DNA from: an uncultured Lachnospiraceae bacterium
GTDB lineage: Bacteria; Bacillota; Clostridia; Lachnospirales; Lachnospiraceae
Direction of reading: 5' to 3'
NCBI GenBank assembly: GCA_902785055.1
Contig: CACZXG010000008.1
Location: 1-40,882, forward strand
DNA: 40,882 nucleotides
A model generated the notes under the pieces. The model was not told the DNA's origin. It was given only the letters and a program-made list of their open reading frames with translations, and did no database searches. The position numbers and the translations under genes were made by a program. Below, piece by piece: positions 22,211-30,400 of the stretch (its first letter is position 1; each line of letters starts with the position of its first letter).

Positions 22211-22554
22211 TCGGAATCACAGTAAGACAGAACGAGAGATGCGCAGAGTTTATCGTGGGCGGACACGCAGAATATGCCGAAAAGGGAAAGGATATAGTAT
22301 GCGCCGGCGTCAGCACGCTAGTGAACGCCCTGGCGAATATCATCCGGGAGCTGGGTGAAAAGGATATCATTCCGCTCTGGATGATATGGCCTGACGAGGA
22401 TCCGTTCCATATCTATGCGGAAACCGGCGGAAATCCCGCAGTGAACACTGTAATGGACACATTTGTTACAGAGTTTTGCCAGATCGCGGGGCAGTATCCT
22501 GATAATGTGCAGGTCCAGATTATCGGAGAAAGGAGCGAAGATGACTCTCGCTGA
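22207..22554 (+). CDS. Prp-like cysteine protease (candidate prohead protease)
   Basis: A 115-residue protein with the Prp signature GHAEYAEKGKDIVCAGVSTL: catalytic His20 and Cys32. Host Prp of Firmicutes removes the N-terminal LxLQFFA peptide of ribosomal protein bL27 and is also used by staphylococcal phage 80alpha to trim its scaffold and capsid protein. Here the phage carries its own copy next to the portal, and its scaffold and capsid both have LxLQRF(A/G) near the N-terminus, so prohead maturation is the likely role. Starts four bases before the portal stop. Confidence 0.85.
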   Translation: MIGITVRQNERCAEFIVGGHAEYAEKGKDIVCAGVSTLVNALANIIRELGEKDIIPLWMIWPDEDPFHIYAETGGNPAVNTVMDTFVTEFCQIAGQYPDNVQVQIIGERSEDDSR

Positions 22555-22930
22555 ACTGATCGCCTACGTTGACCAGATCAGGCCCAACGCCTACGACAAG
22601 GACGTTGAGACGGGCTGGATCAACGAGATCGAGCACAAGGTATATGAACAGGTAGTGAGCAGAGCGGTGGACTCCGGGGACTTCTACGGGCCGTACAACT
22701 ACGACCGGGACGCAGAACGCACACTGATCGTTGAGGATGCCCACAAGGCGGTCTATGTCACATATCTTCTCGCCCAGATGGACTACGCAAACATGGAACT
22801 GGACAGATACAACGCGGACGCAGCCATGCATCAGGCGGCATGGGATGAGTATGCGGCAGAGTATCGCAGAAATCATATGCCGAGGACACATGAGTTTACC
22901 GTTCCTCCGAAGTATTACTGGAATCCGTGA
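22541..22930 (+). CDS. Head-tail connector protein
   Basis: A 129-residue protein from ATG 22541, after GGAGAAAGGAG. MTLAELIAYVDQIRPNAYDK, VETGWINEIEHKVYEQVVS, an ILVEDAHKAVYVTYLLAQMD-like helix region, and EYRRNHMPRTHEF fit the small all-helical adaptor (gp6-like) placed after portal and protease genes. It would bind below the portal ring. It overlaps the next gene by about 40 bases. Confidence 0.8.
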   Translation: MTLAELIAYVDQIRPNAYDKDVETGWINEIEHKVYEQVVSRAVDSGDFYGPYNYDRDAERTLIVEDAHKAVYVTYLLAQMDYANMELDRYNADAAMHQAAWDEYAAEYRRNHMPRTHEFTVPPKYYWNP

Positions 22931-24965
22931 GCGCACGGTAGGGCAGTGGGGCGGCCTCGATGAACGCCTGATCATCGACGAGAACGCCTTTTCAGCCATG
23001 AAGAACATGAGTACGCGGTTCTTCCCGGCAATCGCCACAAGACTGCCGAGAGGGGCCGCACAGCAAACAGTCGATAATCCGCACGGCCTTTACTGGAAAA
23101 ACCATCTGTTCTGGGTATCCGGGACGCAGTGTTACTACGACGGCAGTGCGGTGGACGGCATGACGGTGACGGACGGTGACAAGCAGATCGTGGGCATGGG
23201 GGCCTACATCGTGGTGTTCCCGGATAAGAAGATCTTCAACACTGCGACCGGGGAAGTAACTGCGATTGATGCGGCCTACACGCAGAGCAGCACGATCACA
23301 TTTTCGGAACTGAGTGCAGATTCCGTCTTCTGTAAGATCACCGCCACAGGGATTGATGATGTCTTTAAGGCTCACGACGGCGTGAAGATTGAGGGCGTCA
23401 ACGACAAATCCTTTCTGGTGGAGGGGGAACCCGCCACAAAGACAATCAGCGATATCGGCACCGGGTACATCGTGGTGCCGGCCGTGATCCAGAACAGCTT
23501 TGTGGGTAAAATCAGCATGTGGGCCAGCGGCAGCGGAACAAAGCTCCAGGGGACCGGAATTCATGAGAACTTCGGTGTCAACGACATTGTTAAGGTCGTG
23601 GGGGCAAAGGATGACGCACTGAACGTGGAAGGGAAGGCCGTCACAGCGGTGGGAGCGGACTATATCGTGATAGATTCGCCGTTCCAGAGCAAATCCTATA
23701 CGCAGTCCCAGAACGTGATCTTCAGTTCTTACTACGAAGGCTCCAATCTCACGCGGATATATGCCAGCGACATGGGCGACCTGTTCTCCGAGGGAGATAA
23801 AGTCACCATCGCGGGATGCACCAACGCGGCCTACAACGGCAGCTTCATCGTCAAGGCGGCGGGGACAAACTACATTCTGGTGGATGGGACACTGGAAACG
23901 GATTTCACGCAGCAGAGCGGCCTTTCCATCACACGAACATCCTTTGAGCATGCGGGTGTGACCGTGAAGCGGACATCCTTCACCAGGGCGTCCGGGATCA
24001 CCATCAAGCGGACCTCACAGGACTTCGACTTTGTCTGTGAGCATGAGAACCGGCTGTGGGCCTGCAGCAGCGAGAACCATGAAGTATATGCTTCAAAGCT
24101 GGGAGACCCGACGAATTGGAACTGTTATGAGGGCATCAGCACTGACAGCTATACCGTGACCATCGGATCAGACGGAGACTTTACCGGGTGCTGCTCCTAT
24201 ATGGGGCAGGTGCTGTTCTTCAAAGAGCAGACCATTCACATGCTCTATGGCAACAAGCCGAGCAACTACCAGCTCAGCGAAATGCACATGCCGGGAGTCC
24301 GGGAAGGCAGTCACCGGTCACTCTGCGTGGCAAATCAGACGCTTTACTATATCGGCAGGAGCGGCGTTTACCGCTTCAATGGCGCTGCCCCGGAGAAAAT
24401 CTCAGACCAGATCACATCTGAGCTGTCTGAGGGCGTGGCGGGGGCGCAGGACGGTAAGCTGTACCTTTCCTGTTTGAAGGACGGCGTGAGGGCGCTCCTT
24501 GTCTATGATCCGAAGTACCAGACCTGGTATCACGAAGACGGTACGCAGTTCCGGCACACCGCCAGCGAAGGCGGCAAGCTCTACTACATAGATGGAACCG
24601 GAGTGCTGCAGACCATCACCGGCGACAGCACCGACCTTATCAAGTGGAGCATTGAGTCCGGTGACCTGCGGGAGTCCTCGCTTGATCAGAAATATATATC
24701 CAAAGCGAAATTCTCGCTCTGGATGGATGCGGGAGCGGAGGCGAACATTTTCTTCCGGTTTGACGAAGATCCTCTCTGGCACCGGGCAGGGACCGTACAT
24801 TCCGTGACCGCGAAAACGTACAACATTCCCATAGTGCCGCAGCGGTGCGGGAGATTCCGCTGGAAGATGGAGGGCAAAGGACAGGTGAAGCTCCTCGCGA
24901 TGGGAATCACAGTGGAAGGAGGCAGTGAAATCAATGGCAACTTACACTCCTGGTTCCGCAAGTGA
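22890..24965 (+). CDS. Tail hub/nozzle-like beta-rich protein
   Basis: About 691 residues from ATG 22890 (SLPFLRSITGIRERTVGQWG). This start gives the usual N-terminus; upstream codons in the same frame lie within the previous gene and are not protein-like. The middle contains repeated Ig-like or OB-like strands (DVFKAHDGVKIEGVNDKSFL; SEGDKVTIAGCTNAAYNGSF). The C-terminal half resembles a beta-propeller: NRLWACSSENHEVYASKLGD, FFKEQTIHMLYGNKPSNYQL, LYYIGRSGVYRFNGAAPEK. Such proteins form the tail hub or nozzle of short-tailed phages (P22 gp10, T7 gp12). The assignment rests on style and order. Confidence 0.75.
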   Translation: MSLPFLRSITGIRERTVGQWGGLDERLIIDENAFSAMKNMSTRFFPAIATRLPRGAAQQTVDNPHGLYWKNHLFWVSGTQCYYDGSAVDGMTVTDGDKQIVGMGAYIVVFPDKKIFNTATGEVTAIDAAYTQSSTITFSELSADSVFCKITATGIDDVFKAHDGVKIEGVNDKSFLVEGEPATKTISDIGTGYIVVPAVIQNSFVGKISMWASGSGTKLQGTGIHENFGVNDIVKVVGAKDDALNVEGKAVTAVGADYIVIDSPFQSKSYTQSQNVIFSSYYEGSNLTRIYASDMGDLFSEGDKVTIAGCTNAAYNGSFIVKAAGTNYILVDGTLETDFTQQSGLSITRTSFEHAGVTVKRTSFTRASGITIKRTSQDFDFVCEHENRLWACSSENHEVYASKLGDPTNWNCYEGISTDSYTVTIGSDGDFTGCCSYMGQVLFFKEQTIHMLYGNKPSNYQLSEMHMPGVREGSHRSLCVANQTLYYIGRSGVYRFNGAAPEKISDQITSELSEGVAGAQDGKLYLSCLKDGVRALLVYDPKYQTWYHEDGTQFRHTASEGGKLYYIDGTGVLQTITGDSTDLIKWSIESGDLRESSLDQKYISKAKFSLWMDAGAEANIFFRFDEDPLWHRAGTVHSVTAKTYNIPIVPQRCGRFRWKMEGKGQVKLLAMGITVEGGSEINGNLHSWFRK

Positions 24966-25734
24966 CCTCGATTCGCTCGACAGCATAAAGAAGGTTCAGG
25001 AGTACCTGATCAAGCAGGAGCGGAAGCTGGATTACATGTTCAATAATCTGGATCCGCAGGATAACTACTCCGAACAGGCGCGGCTCATCATGGTGGAGGA
25101 TGGTGAGCGGCAGGCGTCGATAGAGGTATCCCTTAACCAAATCGCGCTGAACTATGTGTCAAAAAGCGGCGTCGTTTCTGCCATCAATCTGTCTGAAGAA
25201 ATGATCCAGATAGAGGCGTCAAAGATCAAGCTGGAAGGCATGGTCACGGTGAATGGATACTTCAAGGTCGGCCTTGACGGGAGTATAGAAGCGCGGAATG
25301 GTAAGTTCTCCGGGGATATCAGCGCATCAACCATCCGCGGCTCCCACATCTACTCTTCTTACTACGGCACAAATCAGGATGACTTCTACATCGTTGAGAC
25401 TGAGACGGGCACGGAGATAGGCTTCGCAGGCTTTGAGGGATGGGGAGACAAGATTCTTCGGTCACATACCCTTGGGAGCTGGGAGAATCCGGCATCGCAG
25501 GATGATTCGAGAATAGCACTTAACAGCAACAATGGCGCCGCCGGATTCACTTATCTGTATGTGATGGGTGTCAGGAATGATATAGCATCGGAGATATCCG
25601 CTATATGGGACGCAATAGAGTCCATCGACGACGGTGGAGGCGATGAAGAAGGCGGCGGAGAAAGTGGTGGAGGCGATGAGCCGATCTCCGGCAATGGCGA
25701 TGTCGAGGGAACAGATGCAAACATCAATCCGTAA
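24934..25734 (+). CDS. Minor tail protein
   Basis: A 266-residue protein from ATG 24934 after GAAGGAGG (GTG 24925 is an alternative). A helical N-terminus (SLDSIKKVQEYLIKQERKLD) is followed by beta-helix-like repeats typical of phage minor tail proteins (ALNYVSKSGVVSAINLS, KLEGMVTVNGYFKVGLDGSI, RNGKFSGDISASTIRGSHI) and ends in a Gly/Asp/Glu-rich tail. It probably forms part of the tail tip below the hub. It overlaps the hub gene by 32 bases. Confidence 0.75.
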   Translation: MATYTPGSASDLDSLDSIKKVQEYLIKQERKLDYMFNNLDPQDNYSEQARLIMVEDGERQASIEVSLNQIALNYVSKSGVVSAINLSEEMIQIEASKIKLEGMVTVNGYFKVGLDGSIEARNGKFSGDISASTIRGSHIYSSYYGTNQDDFYIVETETGTEIGFAGFEGWGDKILRSHTLGSWENPASQDDSRIALNSNNGAAGFTYLYVMGVRNDIASEISAIWDAIESIDDGGGDEEGGGESGGGDEPISGNGDVEGTDANINP

Positions 25735-25744
25735 GGGGGAATGA

Positions 25745-25930
25745 ATGAAATATACAGAGACACAGATTCAGAGTGTGCTACAGCTTCTTAACCGCATAGA
25801 AGTCAAAGGCGTCGATAACTGTAAACGGATTTGCATAATAGAGCAAATCCTCCAGAATCCGCAGAGGGAGGAAAAAAATGGCAACTGCAGTGAAGAGAAA
25901 CACCCGGTCACAGGAAGAGATCAGGCGTAG
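25745..25930 (+). CDS. Small hypothetical protein
   Basis: A 61-residue protein: MKYTETQIQSVLQLLNRIEV then KGVDNCKRICIIEQILQ, a pattern common in tiny phage proteins (LL..I.v.G..Nc..i..i..IL). It has AAGGGGGAATG upstream and overlaps the next gene by 53 bases; the overlap part is charged and looks non-essential. The function is unknown. Confidence 0.6.
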   Translation: MKYTETQIQSVLQLLNRIEVKGVDNCKRICIIEQILQNPQREEKNGNCSEEKHPVTGRDQA

Positions 25931-27416
25931 CCTTGGCCTTCTCGCCGGGAACAGCGGGAAAAGCGGGAGCAATACTCCCATTGCAAGCACAGGAACTGTG
26001 CGGCCCAGAACCGGCGCCACGGAGGCTCCGGCGGGATGGTACGGCAGCAACCCCACACCGTCCGCGTCGCAGATTCAGGGGATGCCGAGCAACCCGATCA
26101 GCTTCAGCGGCCCGTCTCAGGCGGTGACGCAGGGGACCGGTAACGTCCGTGTTGGGCAGGCTCCGGGGGCAAATGCCGGTGCAGTGAGCACTCCGGGAGC
26201 GACCGCGGCGGGAGTCCGGGCGAAGTACAACCCCTTCAATGAGACGTTCCAGCGGAGGCAGTTCTCTACAAGCGGGGATACGGACGAGTATTATGACCTC
26301 ATGCGTGAAACCGAAGAGAACCGCCCTGATCCATTTCAGAGCCGCTATGAGGGTGCGATTCAGACCATCTTAGACGGAATCCTGAATGGTAATCAGGAGA
26401 AGTTCGATTTAAACAAGGATGCCAACTATCAGCAGCTTTACAACCTCTATGCCCAGCAGTACCAGGCGCAGGCAAACAGAGGTATGCGGGATACCATGGG
26501 CGCCATGCAGGCTGCAACCGGCGGGTACGGAAGCACTGCCGCAACTGCCGCTGCCGGGCAGGCGTATGACCGTGCCATGGAGGGCCTGAACGACCGGAAT
26601 ATGCAGCTTATGCAGATGGCATACCAGATGTACGGAGACGCACAGAATGACAGATACCGGCAGCTGGGAGCCGTGACCGGCCTTGATGATACGGACTATG
26701 CAAGATACAGGGATACCGTCGGGGACTGGCATCAGGATCGTAACTATTATGCGGGCCAGTACCAGAACTTCTTCGGAAATGACTGGGCTGAGCATCAGTT
26801 CGACGCCGGAATGGACTGGAGTGAGTATGTAGACAGAGCGAACCGGGCATGGCAGGAGTTTGAGTATGGAGATCAGAAGGAGTACCAGAAGCAGAGGGAT
26901 GCATTAAGCGATTATGACAATGCTTTCAATGTTGCATTAAAGATGGCCAATGCCGGACAGCAGGTGCCTTCTCATTATGCTTCAATGCTTGATCCTGCGG
27001 ATGTTGAACAGCTTAACGCACTTGCCGCACAGATGCAGGCAGAAATGCTTGCAGGTGGTTCTGGTGGTGGCGGTGGACGTGGCCGCGGCGGGAGAAAATC
27101 TTCCGGTAAGCCGAATGTAGAGGTTCAGACTGGACAGCCATTCGCGTCTACGCTCGGATACGATGTTAATCGTAATATTGCTGCAAATGCTGTTAATGCT
27201 CAGACCGGTGACCAGGCGAAATATAACAGCATTGAAGATGCCGTGGTTACTGGACTGATCACACCGGAACAGGGCCTTGAACTGATTCGTTCTGCTGGTC
27301 TTGGTATCAGTACGGACCCGGCACAGATGCAAAAGGATGCTGCGCTCCGCAAGAAGAAAGCGGATGAAGAAAATGTTTACAGTCCGATACGACAGGCTAT
27401 GAGACTTCGGAGGTAA
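25878..27416 (+). CDS. Internal virion/ejection-like protein
   Basis: A 512-residue protein, mostly helical and rich in Ala, Gly, Gln, Asn and Tyr. The middle (RGMRDTMGAMQAATGGYGST, AATAAAGQAYDRAMEGLNDR, then YRQLGAVTGLDDTDYARYRD) is the repetitive style of podovirus ejection proteins, which leave the head first and build a channel for DNA. A Gly/Arg-rich hinge (GGSGGGGGRGRGGRKSSG) at about 395-413 splits it. It stands directly before the giant gene and after the tail proteins. Function is inferred from order and composition. Confidence 0.7.
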   Translation: MATAVKRNTRSQEEIRRSLGLLAGNSGKSGSNTPIASTGTVRPRTGATEAPAGWYGSNPTPSASQIQGMPSNPISFSGPSQAVTQGTGNVRVGQAPGANAGAVSTPGATAAGVRAKYNPFNETFQRRQFSTSGDTDEYYDLMRETEENRPDPFQSRYEGAIQTILDGILNGNQEKFDLNKDANYQQLYNLYAQQYQAQANRGMRDTMGAMQAATGGYGSTAATAAAGQAYDRAMEGLNDRNMQLMQMAYQMYGDAQNDRYRQLGAVTGLDDTDYARYRDTVGDWHQDRNYYAGQYQNFFGNDWAEHQFDAGMDWSEYVDRANRAWQEFEYGDQKEYQKQRDALSDYDNAFNVALKMANAGQQVPSHYASMLDPADVEQLNALAAQMQAEMLAGGSGGGGGRGRGGRKSSGKPNVEVQTGQPFASTLGYDVNRNIAANAVNAQTGDQAKYNSIEDAVVTGLITPEQGLELIRSAGLGISTDPAQMQKDAALRKKKADEENVYSPIRQAMRLRR

Positions 27417-27419
27417 GAC

Positions 27420-30400
27420 ATGGCGAGACAGATTGGCATGCGCGATGAGACCGAGAAGGTCTATTCGAAAAGGAAAAAGGTAATACATACTGCTGAGACT
27501 ACACCTGCAGGCTCATTACAGTATCATGAGAACAAAAAGGTAATCGGCAAAGGTGATGATCGGGCGGAAAGAAGGATGGCTTTCCGCCAGTTCGTATCAA
27601 AGAATCTCCAGATGGCACAGCCTGCGCAATCTTCACAGCCGGCGCGCCCAGCTCCGGCACAGAGGATCAATCCCTTTGATTCTATTACCTATCAGAATCC
27701 TGCGGCACAGGCCATGCACCAGCAAACCGGATGGATGGATCCGACAACGAAGGCGTTGTGGGATATCGCGAATCAGTCCATCGGGAAGCGGGGCAGCGTG
27801 TCTCCGAGCACGCTCCATGCTGTAGGTGGGCTTCAGTTTGATGTCCAGAATAATCGAGACAGGCTGGACTCCATGGTTCAGATGGAGAACCGGCGTCAGC
27901 AGGCGGAAGATCGGAGGAACCGGCAGCAGGAAGCATTCGATAACGCGAAGACCAGAGCTGACAACGCGAGAAGGACACAGCAGGTGTCCAATAATCCCAT
28001 GCGGCCTTCCTATGTCGTAAAGAATTCTGATGGAACAAATGAAATCCATCGACCTACTTCGGATGATATCAGGCCGTGGGAATCCATTCAGGAAGCACCT
28101 ATAGCATCTATAGTTAGAGGCGTTACAAATGGGTCCGGCGTTCCGTCCCTTGGGTACGCGGTTTCTGGTGCGTTTGCAAATGCTACTGGCAATGAGCGTT
28201 TGAAAGAAGCGATAAGGCGAGACTCCATGAATGAAGCGCTCCGTTCACAGCAGGCGCAGGAACGTCATCCGCTTGCTTATGGCGCCGGTAATATAGGTGG
28301 AAATCTTGCGCTCATGGCCGCAACTGGAGCTGCCGTAAACGCCATAGGAGGCGCGGCTCTCGGTGCAAGGAACTTCGGAAAGATCGGCAACGCGGCACTG
28401 CGAATGGGAACAGGCGCGTTGAACTTTGCCGCCACAACTGCGGTCCAGGAATCTGGAGCAGCCGTGAACGGCCTTATGTCCCCGGAGGATTATGCAAAGG
28501 ATGTTCTGGTATCCGGCGGCGCGGGCCTGACACAGTCCATTGCTTCCATGGCTGCGGCTGGCGGAATTGAGAAGATTCTTATGAAGACAGGGAATCAGAC
28601 GGCGTTCCTTGATTTTGTGAAGAATCTCACTGCGGCCTCTACTGGTTCAGCAGCAAGAATCGGTTTCGAATATGGATTTGAAGACAAGAACCCGACATCT
28701 ACATTCCGTTCCAACTACCTGTCAACTCATGCCGGCGCAACGGAGGAAGATGTCAGGAGGGCATATGAAGCATCGTTGAGGCAGAAGGCCGCGATCCAGT
28801 TCGGCACATCCTTCTGCTTTAGTCTCCTGTCATCGTACAGATCCACGCTGGAGACAAACAAAAGGATGAGCGCTTACCTCGAAAATGAGTTTGACCAGCT
28901 GGAAAGAGACATGGAGTCTCTCGGCAACATGCGTATCTCTGAGGGAGAGATCGGCTCATGGAAACAGTCGGTCAACGATCGCACCAACAGGCTGAGAAAT
29001 ACGCTTTCAGAGAATTATTTCGCTGGGCAGCAGGACAAAGTGAACGCCATGATGGAGTTGCTTGACGAGATTGATGACCGCGCGGATATGGCCTATAACA
29101 ACATTATGGGCGCCGGGGAAGCGGATGCGGCGGCGTCGAACACACCGCCTTCACAGGGATTCGTTGACGCTATTGGCGCTGCGGTAAGGCAGGGCGCAGA
29201 AGAAGCGGGAACCGTATCTGCTCCTTCCGCCTCAACGGCAGACATGCTTACCGAGATTGCCAACACGCCGATGCCTGCATCTGACGAGCTGAATATGACC
29301 GTGGACGAGCTGAACGATGCCTTGAACAGCCCCTTTGCAGTTTTTGATGCAGATGAAGCGAGGGCAGCGGAAGAAGAGCGTAGAATCAACGAGGCGGTTG
29401 ACAACATCAACATGGAAGTTGATAACCGTCGCTGGCAGGCGGAGCAGAACCGCAAACGGCAACGGCAGATAGAGAAAGGTATTCCGGCTCAGACAACCGC
29501 TCCCACAACCGCTCCCACAACCGCTCCCACAACTGAAACCGCTGCTCCCTCAATAGATATTGAGGCGGAAGCCGCTGCCAGAAGGCAGCAGAACGCTGCC
29601 AACCTGCAGCGTCGGCAGGAGATTGAAGAAGGAATCCCCGCGCCGGTCCCGGCCCCCTCAACGGAAGAACTGCTTCAGGAAATCGCAAATACGGAAGTGT
29701 CCCCCGTTGCGACGTCGCAACAGCAGCCGGAAGCTCCTGCACAGGAAAACAGGACACCGGCCCCGGAACTTAAGACAGATGAGACAGAACGTGAGACGGC
29801 ACCTGCTGTTTCGCCTTCTTCTGCTGCCCCGAGCACGGATGAGCTTGCGAGTATCTTCCCGGAAGGCGCCGCGGAAGTCTATAAGAAGTACGCCGCGGAG
29901 GATTCAGACGATATTCTCTATTATCATGACAACATGCTGAAAGCGTACCAGGCAGGAGTAAAGGAGCAGAGCCTTCAGTCCCTCATGCTTAATGACGAGG
30001 ACTTTGAGGACTTCTGGTTCTCTCATGAGGATGCCGTTGAGGACATTTACCGCCAGGGCTATCTTTCAAAGGTTCAGAGAGACAATGAGAACCGGATTGA
30101 AGAGGCACAGGCTCCATTGAATGAGGCACCGGCAGAGGGTAAAATAGAAGAAACGGAACCGTCTACCCCCGCGCCTAGAACAGAATTTGCCACCGCAGAG
30201 GCGTCGCAGCTCAGCTCTGATCTGTTCCAGCGGAAAAGGGTAGACCAGAACGGTTTCAGATATTCAGTAAGGGGCGATGATGGTCAGTTCTTCGGAAGCA
30301 TTGAGCGGATCGGAGAAGGTACTGTCAGAAACGCGAGAGATACCGTCTATACCGTCGGCCCGAAGGCGACGATTCAGGAAGTGGCTGACGATCTCGCGGC

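Noticed and set aside
22731-22889. N-terminal extension of the tail hub protein
   Set aside because: The sequence is Arg/Trp/Thr-rich shadow of the connector gene; the usual family start is at 22890.
29493-29528. Short tandem repeat as a possible CRISPR or origin
   Set aside because: Exact 12-bp repeats in frame coding TTAP; no spacers and no AT-rich region, so it is a linker repeat.
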